64,000 nucleotides of DNA from an uncultured Atopobium sp. (GCA_947252455.1 CAMXVQ010000002.1:1-64000), one strand, 5' to 3'; counted from the stretch's first letter, positions 52,063-61,820 are shown. The notes: generated from the letters alone by a model not told the origin. Made by a program: numbers and translations.

Positions 52063-52139
52063 TGGTGGGCCCAGTAGGACTTGAACCTACAACCAAAGGA
52101 TTATGAGTCCTCTGCGCTAACCGATTGCGCTATAGGCCC
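52063..52139 (-). tRNA. tRNA-Ile2 (CAT, lysidine-modified) rather than tRNA-Met
   Basis: A 77-base cloverleaf with encoded CCA on the minus strand. The anticodon loop CTCATAA gives CAT. The first acceptor pair is G-C, which excludes initiator tRNA. Acceptor GGGCCTA has C4-G69 and C5-G68, the pairs recognised by TilS, which makes the C34 lysidine modification. So it should decode ATA isoleucine codons. Elongator tRNA-Met remains the alternative. One U-G wobble in the acceptor stem. Confidence 0.85.
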
Positions 52140-52339
52140 GTAAATACTGCAGCAAAATCATTGCAAGTACGTTAGTAGAATACGCAAGAAAGCTCATTTT
52201 GGCAAGCATCAAATTAAAAATAGCTACGACTCTACGTAATTCACACGGGTTAAACAAGCAATTAAACAAGGCAAGTTAAACGCTATGCAGAGCGTTTAAA
52301 CGCTCCAATAACGCATATACAGCCATTAGACACCTATAC

Positions 52340-54067
52340 CTATGCCTGCAATCCTTGACGCTGAGGCACGATCTCATGCACAAGATGGTCAACAACCTCA
52401 TCTACAGGCACTTCTGTGCGCTCACCCGTAGCGCGGTTTTTAACCTCAACACACGCATGTGCAAGAGCCTTTTTACCACAAACAATCTGATACGGAAAGC
52501 CCATAAGATCGGCGTCATTAAACTTGATACCGGGTCGCTCTCCTCTATCGTCTACGATAACTTCAATACCTGCTTTAATAAGACCTTCAGCCAAACGCTG
52601 CGCCACAGGCCATACCGTTTCATCGTGAACATCTAGCGGAATAACAGCTACTTCATAAGGAGCAACAGATACAGGCCAAATAATACCGTGCTCATCGTGT
52701 GACTGCTCTACAACCGCTGCAAGTGTTCTGGAAACACCAATACCATAGCAACCCATGATAAAAGGCTTTTCGGTACCGTCTTCATCCATAAAGGTTGCAC
52801 CCATAGCCTTTGAATATTTGGTTCCAAGTTGGAAGACTTGAGAAATTTCAATACCACGTGCTGATTTAAGAGCAGCAGAACAACAAGGACAGCTATCCCC
52901 AGCTTCGGTAACAATGAGGTCTTGCCACTCGTTAATAGAAAAATCTTTTCCAAGACAAGCATGACGAAGGTGATAATCTACTTCGTTAGCACCACAAATC
53001 CATTGACTGAGATCCTTCAAAGACGAATCAGCCACTACATGAATTCCTTGAGGCAAGCCAACAGGTCCAATGAAACCCTTATGCAGCCCAAACTGTACAA
53101 GCTCTTCATCGCTCATCATGTGATAATCACCAAAAAGATGACTTGCTTTTACTTCGTTAAGACTACGATTACCCGGAACAAAAACTACAACCGGGTTACC
53201 TGCTTCATCAACAAGCGCAAGAGCTTTGCGCGTGAGACGAACATCAACCTGCAAAAATTGTGCTAGATCTTCAATAGTTTGACATGCAGGTGTTTTGATT
53301 TTTTCGCACGCGGCAACCTCATCGTCTAATACGTCTATTTTGCCAACTGCTGCTTCGGTATCTGCGGCATAATCACACGCGTCACAATAGATAAGCTCGG
53401 CTTCTCCTGCATCTGCCAAAGCCATAAATTCAACAGATGTATCGCCGCCTATTTGGCCAGAATCGGCAACCACTGGCACGGCACGCAAACCGCAACGACG
53501 AGCAATTGTTGCATAGGCATCTTTTTCTTGCTCATAACATTCATGCAAAGATTCCTGATTGGCGCAAAATGAATAACCATCTTTCATGATAAACTCGCGA
53601 CCTCGCATCAAACCAAAACGCGGACGACGCTCGTCTCTAAATTTGTCTTGAATATGATAAAGCGTAACAGGCAAATCCTTATAGCTTTTAAGTTCATTAC
53701 GAATAAGATCGGTAAACGTTTCCTCATGAGTAGGACCAAGCGCATACTCATGGTCGTGCCTATCGGTAAGACGCATAAGCTCTGGACCGTATGCACCCCA
53801 ACGACCACTTTGATGCCACAATTCAGCATCGGTTAAAATAGGAGCAAGCATTTCCTGAGCGTCAATTGCTTCCATCTCTTCACGAATAATGGATTCAATT
53901 TTTTGTATTGAACGCCATGCTAAAGGCAAATACGAATATAAACCTGCAGCAGCTTTGCGTATCATACCAGCTCGTACAAGTAATTTATGAGAGGCAATAT
54001 CGGCATCAGTTGGGTCTTCCTTAAGAGTTGGTGCATAAAGTTTTGACATTCTTGCATAGCGTTTCAA
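52340..54067 (-). CDS. proS: Prolyl-tRNA synthetase
   Basis: Class II aminoacyl-tRNA synthetase charging tRNA-Pro. Motif 2 lies around HIQDKFRDERRPRFGLMRGREFIMKD, motif 3 in IMGCYGIGVSRTLAAVVEQ. Between them is the long insertion domain (about residues 230-400) that edits Ala-tRNA-Pro in the bacterial form. A C-terminal anticodon-binding domain follows. A TTG at 54067 lies six bases after GAAAGGAT and gives 575 residues, the normal size. The ATG at 54049 is an alternative without its own ribosome site. The frame runs on upstream, but that part resembles no ProS. A GC-rich palindrome near 52280-52305 may help end the transcript. Confidence 0.93.
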   Translation of the reverse strand: MKRYARMSKLYAPTLKEDPTDADIASHKLLVRAGMIRKAAAGLYSYLPLAWRSIQKIESIIREEMEAIDAQEMLAPILTDAELWHQSGRWGAYGPELMRLTDRHDHEYALGPTHEETFTDLIRNELKSYKDLPVTLYHIQDKFRDERRPRFGLMRGREFIMKDGYSFCANQESLHECYEQEKDAYATIARRCGLRAVPVVADSGQIGGDTSVEFMALADAGEAELIYCDACDYAADTEAAVGKIDVLDDEVAACEKIKTPACQTIEDLAQFLQVDVRLTRKALALVDEAGNPVVVFVPGNRSLNEVKASHLFGDYHMMSDEELVQFGLHKGFIGPVGLPQGIHVVADSSLKDLSQWICGANEVDYHLRHACLGKDFSINEWQDLIVTEAGDSCPCCSAALKSARGIEISQVFQLGTKYSKAMGATFMDEDGTEKPFIMGCYGIGVSRTLAAVVEQSHDEHGIIWPVSVAPYEVAVIPLDVHDETVWPVAQRLAEGLIKAGIEVIVDDRGERPGIKFNDADLMGFPYQIVCGKKALAHACVEVKNRATGERTEVPVDEVVDHLVHEIVPQRQGLQA

Positions 54068-54311
54068 GATAAATCCTTTCGCTACAGGTATATAACAGTG
54101 TTTAATTATACAAAGAAAAACACGAACGAGCATGGTGACAATGCGTACAAGTGCATAACTTACAAAAATATCTCCTTTAGGAGTTAGCACGAGAATCTTT
54201 AAACCACGTACCATACCTAAGAAATAAACTAACCTGAAAAGAGAATATAATTATAAACAGTCGCCTGCTTAAAAACTTACCTAGATAGTATCTTGCATTA
54301 TTAATAAATCA

Positions 54312-54638
54312 CTATGGTTGTTGACTTTTAAACACCAACGCAAACATACTTATAAGTGACCAAATAAATAATATCCACGAGATAATAAAAGCGATTAGAA
54401 TATACTCACTCGAAATAGTTAAACCTAAAAAATTGATACCATACACACACATAAGCAAACTGGTAGCTGCCATAGTCTTTGCCTCAGCAATAGCATACGG
54501 CCTTACATCTATTTTATCTCTCTCTTCCTTAAGCATGGTATTATAACCTGAAATCAGCATTAACCACTTATTTCTAAACAGCTGAATGGATATAATAAGA
54601 AAAGAAATTGAGAATGAAAAGAAGACTAATGTTTCCAT
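54312..54638 (-). CDS. DUF3784-like small membrane protein
   Basis: A 108-residue protein with an N-terminal hydrophobic helix (LVFFSFSISFLIISIQLF), a short polar stretch and two further membrane spans. The polar stretch LMLISGYNTMLKEERDKID is the hallmark I associate with the DUF3784 family of Gram-positive membrane proteins, whose function is unknown. The ATG at 54638 has AGGAG five bases upstream. It is flanked by gaps of 94 and 244 bases, so it is probably transcribed alone. It is more AT-rich and less conserved-looking than its neighbours, which may mark a late arrival. Confidence 0.68.
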   Translation of the reverse strand: METLVFFSFSISFLIISIQLFRNKWLMLISGYNTMLKEERDKIDVRPYAIAEAKTMAATSLLMCVYGINFLGLTISSEYILIAFIISWILFIWSLISMFALVFKSQQP

Positions 54639-54732
54639 TGCACTCCTAAAATACACAATGATTTTCTGTCTGTCTTACGATGCGGAAAGCTTATGATCCT
54701 TTAACGATTCTTTTTAAATCATACACCTAACT

Positions 54733-55815
54733 TTAGATATCTTTTGACACGTCATAACCATAACGATCCTGAATCTCTTTAAAGAGTTCGGATACAATGT
54801 TTTCGGCAGCAACACTGCGAATTGGTTTACCGTTTTGAAAGAGCACACCTTTGTCTTTTCCGCAGGCAACACCAATATCAGCATCACGCGCTTCTCCAGG
54901 ACCGTTAACTGCACATCCCATAACTGCAACCGAAATAGGAGCCTTTAATTTAGCGAGTCGCTCGGATACAACGTTAGCCATTTCAATTAAATTGACCTGG
55001 CAGCGCCCACACGTAGGGCAACTTACCATTTCTGGAGTTAGTCGCCTCATGCCAAGAGAGGACAATAAATCCCATGCAACGTATACTTCCTCCACAGGAT
55101 CTGCAGTTAAGGAAAGGCGAATTGTATCGCCGATACCTTGTTCAAGAAGAATACCTACACCCACACAATTTTTTACGGTACCCTGCCTTAAGCCTCCGGC
55201 TTCGGTAACTCCAACATGTAAAGGTATATCTGGCAACGCTTGCGACAAGTTTCGATAGGTTTCAAGCGTAGTGGGAACAGAGTGAGCCTTAGCGGACAAA
55301 ACAATGTCATTAAATCCACGGTCTCTAAAATGCTCAACATATCCAGTAGCAGAGGCAATCATTTTTTGAGAAAGCGTTAAATCATCGCGCACGTCAAATT
55401 TGCGATCCAAAGAGCCTGCATTAACACCAATACGAATGGGAATATGGGCCTGCTTTGCAGCGTCTATAACCTTATCAACTTTTTCCATAGAACCAATATT
55501 TCCCGGATTGATACGTAGTGCAGATGCCCCACGTTGTGCTGCCTCGATAGCTAAACGATAATCAAAATGTATGTCAGCAATAACAGGAAGCGGACTTTTG
55601 CGACAAATTTCTTCAAAGCCATCTAGATCACTTTTAAGCGGAATTGCAACACGAATAAGTTCGCAACCAGCATTCATAAGTTTGTTAATTTGTTCAAGTG
55701 TTGCAGCAGCATCTGAGGTCTTAGTTGTACACATCGACTGCACAGATACGGGTGCTCCCCCACCCACTGCAACATCTCCCACAAAAACCTGATGTGTTTT
55801 AGAACGAGCTTTCAC
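54733..55815 (-). CDS. ispG: 4-hydroxy-3-methylbut-2-enyl diphosphate synthase (IspG/GcpE)
   Basis: Iron-sulfur enzyme of the MEP isoprenoid pathway that reductively converts MEcPP to HMBPP. A TIM barrel starts VGGGAPVSVQSMCTTKT, with ALRINPGNIG and RIGVNAGSLD inside. The C-terminal cluster Cys lie in SCPTCGRCQ and VMGCAVNGPGEA, the family signature. A GTG at 55815 after AGAAAG gives 360 residues. A longer reading adds 15 residues with no support. It lies just downstream of rseP and dxr, the common dxr-rseP-ispG order. Confidence 0.95.
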   Translation of the reverse strand: MKARSKTHQVFVGDVAVGGGAPVSVQSMCTTKTSDAAATLEQINKLMNAGCELIRVAIPLKSDLDGFEEICRKSPLPVIADIHFDYRLAIEAAQRGASALRINPGNIGSMEKVDKVIDAAKQAHIPIRIGVNAGSLDRKFDVRDDLTLSQKMIASATGYVEHFRDRGFNDIVLSAKAHSVPTTLETYRNLSQALPDIPLHVGVTEAGGLRQGTVKNCVGVGILLEQGIGDTIRLSLTADPVEEVYVAWDLLSSLGMRRLTPEMVSCPTCGRCQVNLIEMANVVSERLAKLKAPISVAVMGCAVNGPGEARDADIGVACGKDKGVLFQNGKPIRSVAAENIVSELFKEIQDRYGYDVSKDI

Positions 55816-55910
55816 TATACTATCTTTCTGTTGTAACCAAATTTTTAATGCACGCAGCAACAGCGCCTCTTAGATGACTTATTGTTTTAAACAGAAGCCA
55901 TATCGTTTTA

Positions 55911-57278
55911 TTACCCCTGAATAAGAGCTGCTATATCATTTCGCAGCGCAAAAACAAAAAGCAACAAAAAGAGCGCAATTCCAATGTAGGTAACAAACGT
56001 TTGAATCTTAAGTGGTACGGGCTTTCTAATAACTACGCCAATGATTTCAAAGAGCGCCTTACCACCATCTAAAGGAGGTATGGGCAAAAGATTCATACAA
56101 CCAAGTGACATCGAAATCATAGCAGCAAGCATGAAAAACTGTTGAGCGCCCTCTTCTGCTGCACGGGCAGCCATCGTTGAGATTCCCACCACGCTTGAAC
56201 TTTGTTGCACAGTTTGTAGTGCATATTGAGGCATAATCAGTCTACACACAAATTGGGTAACCTGAACCGTATACGCAGTAGCAAACTGCAAAGATTGCCC
56301 AATGCTTGGATACACTACTTTTGTTTGGGCATGAATACCAAAAAGCTCATGAGGCTCAAGATGAGAAAAATCAACTGTTGAGCTGAACTGTTGCTCATCG
56401 TGCACATACTTCATTTCAAACGTGGCGCGGTCTTTCATTTTATCCGACAAAACGCGAACAATATCGGACCATGAGTGTACGAACTCGCCATCAAGTGCCA
56501 CAATTTTGTCACCAGTAGATAAACCAGCATTTTGTGCAAGAGAATTTGCCTCAACACTACCTAAGACATTGGAATCAACCGTAGTAGTCACGCCTGCTAA
56601 GCTCAGTGTGGCAACAAGAACCACAAACGCAAATACAATATTTACGCATGGCCCTGCTGCAAGCGCTATAAAGCGTTTTATAAAACTTTTACCCGTATAC
56701 GTGCGCGCTTTTTCACTTAGAAAAAATTGATGAGAATCAGAAAGCGTATAAGCACTACCAGCAGGTTTTACCTTCTCGGGCAAAAAATGATGCCCTGTAT
56801 CAAAAAGCGTTAACATCTGATCGTCACGTGCAACAGTGGTATATATAATGTCTTGTTCACTATCACCAGAATCGCTCGTCGCTTTTTGTATCGAAGCCCA
56901 ATCGGCCAACACGGCTAAAAGCTCATGCGCATACGCAGTGCTACATCCAAGTGCCTCGGCACATGCGCCGGCTGTTGTGCGTCCTTGTGTATAAACAAAG
57001 GTAAGACACTGCTCTAACAGTTCATCATCAACATGCGCCATGCCGCAGATACGTGTATATCCACCAAGCAACAAAGGAGTAATGCCAATCTCGGTTCCCC
57101 ATCGTTTGAGCTTATAGGACCATCTATATTTACAGGGCATGCCGATAAAAAATTCGGTCACGCGCATCCCAAACAGGCGAGCAGCAATAAAATGCCCTGC
57201 TTCGTGAATAGCCACAAGAAACGACAAGACAACTGCTCCCCAGAATATAGGCAGTATAATTTGAAGGACTAACGTCAT
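55911..57278 (-). CDS. rseP: RseP/RasP-type site-2 intramembrane protease with winged-helix-like insert
   Basis: Zinc metalloprotease (M50) that cuts anti-sigma factors and signal-peptide remnants within the membrane. The active-site HEAGH is at residues 25-29. A PDZ domain lies near 235-300 (VEANSLAQNAGLSTGDKIVALDG). The second catalytic motif NLLPIPPLDGG is near 402-412. Unusually, about 115 residues (near 80-195) are inserted between GGYTRICGM and FIKRFIALAAGP. Part of the insert, LLEQCLTFVYTQG, TTAGACAEALG, then TAYAHELLAVLADW, has the helix spacing of a winged helix. 455 residues. It lies between dxr and ispG. Confidence 0.9.
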   Translation of the reverse strand: MTLVLQIILPIFWGAVVLSFLVAIHEAGHFIAARLFGMRVTEFFIGMPCKYRWSYKLKRWGTEIGITPLLLGGYTRICGMAHVDDELLEQCLTFVYTQGRTTAGACAEALGCSTAYAHELLAVLADWASIQKATSDSGDSEQDIIYTTVARDDQMLTLFDTGHHFLPEKVKPAGSAYTLSDSHQFFLSEKARTYTGKSFIKRFIALAAGPCVNIVFAFVVLVATLSLAGVTTTVDSNVLGSVEANSLAQNAGLSTGDKIVALDGEFVHSWSDIVRVLSDKMKDRATFEMKYVHDEQQFSSTVDFSHLEPHELFGIHAQTKVVYPSIGQSLQFATAYTVQVTQFVCRLIMPQYALQTVQQSSSVVGISTMAARAAEEGAQQFFMLAAMISMSLGCMNLLPIPPLDGGKALFEIIGVVIRKPVPLKIQTFVTYIGIALFLLLFVFALRNDIAALIQG

Positions 57279-57291
57279 ACATTCTCCGAAA

Positions 57292-58506
57292 CTAAGATAG
57301 ATAAGTTTGTGCGCACATACGTGCCTGCGTGTCTACTTCGCGAAGTTGTTCAAGCGATTCAACGGGTGCAGGCTCACATTTTTGCATCGTTTGGGCAACA
57401 ATACGTTCGATATCTAAAAATGAACAGCAACCTTCTCTAAATGCTTTATTAGCTACCTCATTTGCAGCATTCATAATACATGGCATGGTTCCACCCGTTT
57501 TACCTGCTTGTAATGCAAGTTTTAGGCAACCAAACGTTGTGGTGTCAGGAGCCGCAAAACTAAGATCAGAAATAGTTCGCCAGTCGGGTAACTTTGTTGA
57601 TGGCGTATCCCAACGATTAGGATAGCTGAGCGCATATTGAATGGGAATACGCATATCAGAAGGTCCAAGCTGCGCCTTTGTTGTACCATCTTTAAATTGA
57701 ACCATAGAATGAATCATGCTTTGTCGGTGAATGACAACATGAATGTCATCAATTGGCAGTTCAAACAGACGTGTCGCCTCTAAGACTTCTAATCCTTTAT
57801 TCATAAGTGTTGCCGAGTCAATCGTAATTTTTGAACCCATTTTCCACGTAGGGTGACGAAGTGCATCGGCGGCAGTAACGCTGCCAAGTTCATCACGCGT
57901 TTTAGCGTAAAACGGTCCCCCTGAACAGGTAAGCCAGATATCACTGAGCTCACGTAAAGACTCGCCTTGAAGACATTGAAAAATTGCACTGTGTTCGGAA
58001 TCAACTGGGATAAGCTTCCCAGGTTTAACAAGCGGCATAATGAGATCGCCAGCCACAACAAGCGATTCCTTATTAGCATAAGCAAGTGTCTTACCGCATT
58101 TGAGCGCGTGATAACCCACTTCCATGCCTGCAGCTCCAACAATGGCACACACAACAAGATCAATGTCGTCTCTTTGAACAATATCAAGGAGTGCTTGAGA
58201 ACCAAATTTGCACGAGCACGTGGCAGGAAGATTATCCAGGATGGCATCATCTTTATGTGTTACATCAACTACGACAACGTGCTGTGCGCCACATGTACGC
58301 GCCGCTTTAACAAGCGCGTCGCACGAATTGTAAACAGAGAGCGCAACGACATCAATCTTATCGCGGTGTTGGAGACATACATCAAGCGTTTGAGTGCCAA
58401 TTGAACCCGATGAGCCTAAAATTGCCACACGCAAACGTTTATGAGCATATTCATCAGATGAAGATGAATCAAACTGCTGAGAAGAATTTGTAGTAAATAA
58501 ACTCAT
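57292..58506 (-). CDS. dxr: 1-deoxy-D-xylulose 5-phosphate reductoisomerase
   Basis: Second enzyme of the MEP pathway, producing MEP from DXP with NADPH. The Rossmann motif LGSSGSIGTQTLDV lies near residue 30. ANKESLVVAG, PVDSEHSAIFQCL, TIDSATLMNKGLEV and IHRQSMIHSMVQFKDG are the metal- and substrate-binding stretches (HRQS replaces the usual HPQS). 404 residues. The ATG at 58506 has AGGTGG upstream and overlaps the cdsA stop (ATGA). It ends just before rseP, so uppS-cdsA-dxr-rseP form one block. Confidence 0.95.
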   Translation of the reverse strand: MSLFTTNSSQQFDSSSSDEYAHKRLRVAILGSSGSIGTQTLDVCLQHRDKIDVVALSVYNSCDALVKAARTCGAQHVVVVDVTHKDDAILDNLPATCSCKFGSQALLDIVQRDDIDLVVCAIVGAAGMEVGYHALKCGKTLAYANKESLVVAGDLIMPLVKPGKLIPVDSEHSAIFQCLQGESLRELSDIWLTCSGGPFYAKTRDELGSVTAADALRHPTWKMGSKITIDSATLMNKGLEVLEATRLFELPIDDIHVVIHRQSMIHSMVQFKDGTTKAQLGPSDMRIPIQYALSYPNRWDTPSTKLPDWRTISDLSFAAPDTTTFGCLKLALQAGKTGGTMPCIMNAANEVANKAFREGCCSFLDIERIVAQTMQKCEPAPVESLEQLREVDTQARMCAQTYLS

Positions 58507-59492
58507 ATAAGACCACCTAAAACAAGCAAAAAATATGCTGCAGTGCACCCAAAAAGCATGGAATCGCTGCGGTCAAGCAAACCACCATGACCAGGCATTA
58601 TAGTGCCAGAATCTTTAAGGTGCACCGAGCGTTTAATACGAGATTCAAACAAATCGCCTATAACAGAAACAATACCCACAACTAAACCGCAGATAAGAGC
58701 ATATCCAAGTGAAATATGAACAAGTCTAAAATAATAAATACCAAACCACACCGCAACAGAGGCAGCAAGACCACCATAAAACCCTTCGATACTTTTATGC
58801 GGAGAAATGGTAGGTGCAAGTGGATGCTTACCAAAATTACAGCCTACAAAATACGCCGAAATATCATTTGCCCAAACCGAACACATAACTACAAGGGTTA
58901 AAACAGCAGCATTAAAATTTGGCTGGCTACATCTTAAAAGTACGATATGTGAAAAGAGCAGCGACGTATACATGGGAGCAAAAAAACTCAGGGCGGTATC
59001 AGCTATCGTAACATGCGGAGACGCAATATAAAACACGCTCAACACCAACGCATAAAGTATTGCCGTACCCAAAAGAAGCGTATACGAATTAAAAAGGGCT
59101 AATATTGGAAAAAGCAACGCAACAAATAATCCCACAAAATCATAAGGATTATAGTGCGCAAGCTTAATCATATGAAAAAATTCTGAGCAGCAAAGCCAGG
59201 CCATAGCTGCAATCGCAAATGCAGTACTTGCAGGATCAGCATAAATACAACTCACCACAGCAACCGAGTATAAAACACCTGAAAATACACGAAGTAAAAG
59301 CTTTTCGGTCCATGCACGAGCACGTTGCGTTTTGAGCTCGCCTTTTTGTCTAACAGATTCTTTTTGACTGCGTCTTTCTTCGAGCTTTTTTATACCACGC
59401 TCTAAGCCAAGACCAGAAGTAAGGCGCGGGTGCATCTGTTGCTCTGATTCATGAGCAGAACCTCTTTTAGTAAAAACGTGCAATTTACTCAC
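58503..59492 (-). CDS. cdsA: Phosphatidate cytidylyltransferase
   Basis: Membrane enzyme making CDP-diacylglycerol, the precursor used by the two PgsA-type proteins of this window. About eight hydrophobic helices and the family signature SPHKSIEGFYGG followed by SRIKRSVHLKDSGTIMPGHG and GLLDRSDS. A charged cytoplasmic extension of about 70 residues (Arg/Lys/Glu/Gln-rich) precedes the first helix, making 329 residues, longer than usual. The ATG overlaps the uppS stop by four bases, and its own stop overlaps the dxr start. Confidence 0.93.
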   Translation of the reverse strand: MSKLHVFTKRGSAHESEQQMHPRLTSGLGLERGIKKLEERRSQKESVRQKGELKTQRARAWTEKLLLRVFSGVLYSVAVVSCIYADPASTAFAIAAMAWLCCSEFFHMIKLAHYNPYDFVGLFVALLFPILALFNSYTLLLGTAILYALVLSVFYIASPHVTIADTALSFFAPMYTSLLFSHIVLLRCSQPNFNAAVLTLVVMCSVWANDISAYFVGCNFGKHPLAPTISPHKSIEGFYGGLAASVAVWFGIYYFRLVHISLGYALICGLVVGIVSVIGDLFESRIKRSVHLKDSGTIMPGHGGLLDRSDSMLFGCTAAYFLLVLGGLI

Positions 59493-60268
59493 GAACGAAC
59501 ACCCCCAAAACGGCGCGTTCGCTCTTGATATGATTTAATTGCTCGCAAGAAATCCCATTTAGTAAAATCAGGCCATAACGTTTTGGTTATATAAAGCTCA
59601 GAATATGCAATTTGGTACAACAAATAATTTGAAAGACGCATCTCACCCGATGTGCGTATAACCAAATCAGGATCAGGAAGGCCGCTGGTATAAAGATACG
59701 ACGAAAGCACTTCCTCATCAATATCTGACGGCTTAAGTTTTCCATCTTGCACCTGGGTAGCTATACTTTGAGATGCCTGAACAAGATCATAACGTCCACC
59801 ATAATTTACTGCCAACGCAAATACCATGCCCGTATTATGCTTGGTCTGTTGCAACCCTTGTTTAAATACATTACGCGTAGTTGCAGGAAGAGCGTCAATA
59901 TTGCCAAAGAAACGCAAACGAACATTTTCTTGCGCAAAAAGAGGTAACTCCTTAACCAAAGTCGTAGCAAACAAGTGCATAAGCAGGGTAACTTCGTGCT
60001 GAGGACGTTTCCAATTTTCGGTAGAAAACGCGTAAACGCTCAGCACCTTAATTCCCAAACGAACCGAAGCAGTTACAATTTCTTTAAGCGAGGAAACTCC
60101 AGCTTTATGGCCTAAAGCTCTATCCAAGCCACGCGCCTGCGCCCAACGACCGTTTCCGTCCATAATAATGGAAACGTGCGAAGGCAAACGATTCAACGAA
60201 ATATCAGATAAGCTCGTATCGTCTGGCGGACAAGAAAAATATGATTCTAACTCTTGTGAAATAGACAA
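59489..60268 (-). CDS. uppS: Undecaprenyl diphosphate synthase
   Basis: cis-prenyltransferase building the C55 lipid carrier for wall synthesis from FPP and IPP. HVSIIMDGNGRWAQARG carries the catalytic Asp and the following Gly-Arg pocket. SVYAFSTENWKRP, RFFGNIDALP and the C-terminal RTSGEMRLSNYLLYQIAYSE with TLWPDF are classic. 259 residues. Its start directly abuts the frr stop. It is part of the frr-uppS-cdsA-dxr-rseP run. Confidence 0.96.
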   Translation of the reverse strand: MSISQELESYFSCPPDDTSLSDISLNRLPSHVSIIMDGNGRWAQARGLDRALGHKAGVSSLKEIVTASVRLGIKVLSVYAFSTENWKRPQHEVTLLMHLFATTLVKELPLFAQENVRLRFFGNIDALPATTRNVFKQGLQQTKHNTGMVFALAVNYGGRYDLVQASQSIATQVQDGKLKPSDIDEEVLSSYLYTSGLPDPDLVIRTSGEMRLSNYLLYQIAYSELYITKTLWPDFTKWDFLRAIKSYQERTRRFGGVRS

Positions 60269-60814
60269 CTAAATCTCCATGACCTCTTGTGATTTAGTTT
60301 TAAGCATTTCGTCGATCTTTGCTACAAACTCGTCTGTCAGCTTTTGGATAGCCTTCTTTTCGCGATTAACATCGTCTTCATTAAGCTCTTCGTCACGTTC
60401 TGCTTTATTATTAGCATCGCGACGAGCATTTCGCACAGCAACTTTTGCATCTTCTGCATATTGTTTACATTCTTTAACCAGTTCACGGCGACGCTCTTCG
60501 GTTGGCTTAGGAAACGGCAAGCGAATAGAAGTACCGTCATTACTAGGCGTTATACCTAAATCAGACGATTCAATAGCTTTTTCAATAGCTTTAAGCGAAG
60601 ACTTATCCCAAGGCTCAACAACCAACATTGAGGGTTCGGGAACTTTAATGCCAGCAAGCTGCACAATTGGAGTAGGTTGACCATAGTAATCTACCCGAAT
60701 ACCATCAAGTACCTGAGGATTTGCACGTCCGGTACGAACCTTAGAAAAATTATTCTTAAGTGCATCAATACATTTATTCATGTGTTTTTGTGCTTGATCG
60801 GTATATGCGCTCAT
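60269..60814 (-). CDS. frr: Ribosome recycling factor
   Basis: Releases post-termination ribosomes with EF-G. The 181 residues match throughout: KVRTGRANPQVLDGIRVDYYG, DLGITPSNDGTSIRLPFP, PTEERRRELVK and RNARRDANNKAERDEELNEDD. Usual length is about 185. GAGGAGGAT precedes the ATG. It lies 66 bases after pyrH and immediately before uppS, the standard rpsB-tsf-pyrH-frr order. Confidence 0.97.
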   Translation of the reverse strand: MSAYTDQAQKHMNKCIDALKNNFSKVRTGRANPQVLDGIRVDYYGQPTPIVQLAGIKVPEPSMLVVEPWDKSSLKAIEKAIESSDLGITPSNDGTSIRLPFPKPTEERRRELVKECKQYAEDAKVAVRNARRDANNKAERDEELNEDDVNREKKAIQKLTDEFVAKIDEMLKTKSQEVMEI

Positions 60815-60880
60815 ATATCCTCCTCATGTTGTTGTCTATGCTACCTCGAAAAAACTTCCCATAATATCTGCGTGCTAAAC

Positions 60881-61609
60881 CTACTTAGACACGTCTTCAC
60901 AAACAACCGTACCAACATTTTCGCCCTGTAGTGCACGATCAAAAATACCCTTTGCATCAAGATTGAAGACCATAATAGGCATATGGTTATCGTTACATAA
61001 TGCAGTTGCTGTAGAATCCATAACTTGCAATTCCTTTTTAAGGACGTCCATATAGGTAATTTTGTCGAATTTCTTTGCGTTGGGATTCTTAACAGGATCA
61101 CAATCGTAAATACCGTCGACTTTAGTTGCCTTCATAAGAACTTGCGCCCCAATTTCGCAAGCGCGCAAAGCAGCTGCTGTATCGGTAGTAAAGTAAGGAT
61201 TTCCCGTACCAGCCGCAAAAATGGTGATACGGCCTTTTTCCAAATGACGTATTGCACGACGTCGAATATAAGTTTCTGAAACCTGATGCATTTCAATTGC
61301 GCTCATAACGCGACATTGCATATCGTTATGCTCAAAGGTATCCTGAAGCGCAAGCGCATTGATAACAGTTGCAAGCATGCCCATGTTATCGCCTTGAGCA
61401 CGATCCATACCTGCAGCTGCACCAGAAAGACCGCGAAAAATATTGCCTCCCCCAACTACTACTGCAATTTCGAGCCCTGCATCATAGGCTGGCTTAAGCT
61501 CATGTGCTATATGCTGAGGAACAACAGGATCAATACCAAAGTCTTTATCACCCATAAGGGCTTCGCCTGAGAGTTTAAGAAGAACGCGCTTATATTTGTA
61601 AGCCGACAT
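60881..61609 (-). CDS. pyrH: Uridylate kinase (UMP kinase)
   Basis: Amino-acid-kinase-fold enzyme converting UMP to UDP, allosterically controlled by GTP and UTP in the family. [14 protein letters not shown] starts the protein. [47 protein letters not shown] and the C-terminal GTVV are conserved. The ATG at 61609 after AAAGG gives 242 residues. A frame extending 19 codons upstream is unsupported. It is separated from tsf by a terminator. Confidence 0.96.
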   Translation of the reverse strand: MSAYKYKRVLLKLSGEALMGDKDFGIDPVVPQHIAHELKPAYDAGLEIAVVVGGGNIFRGLSGAAAGMDRAQGDNMGMLATVINALALQDTFEHNDMQCRVMSAIEMHQVSETYIRRRAIRHLEKGRITIFAAGTGNPYFTTDTAAALRACEIGAQVLMKATKVDGIYDCDPVKNPNAKKFDKITYMDVLKKELQVMDSTATALCNDNHMPIMVFNLDAKGIFDRALQGENVGTVVCEDVSK

Positions 61610-61758
61610 AGTAAACCTTTCCATATAAACGTACATGCAAAAAAGCCGCATATATCTGTGCATCACATGTAATGCATGTTTTTCTCATTTTAACAGAAGA
61701 GCACGCAAGCTCAGTAGGGAATGTACGCAAAGCAAAGAAGTTACAAAGTAATGAGCAA

Positions 61759-61791
61759 GAAAAACCCGACTTATCAAAGATAAATCGGGTT
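61759..61791 (-). terminator. Intrinsic terminator after tsf
   Basis: On the minus strand AACCCGATTTATC and GATAAGTCGGGTT pair over about 12 bases with a tiny loop, followed by a T run. It is 30 bases past the tsf stop and separates rpsB-tsf from pyrH. Confidence 0.88.
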
Positions 61792-61820
61792 AACACTACG
61801 TATACAAACGATGAAAGAAC

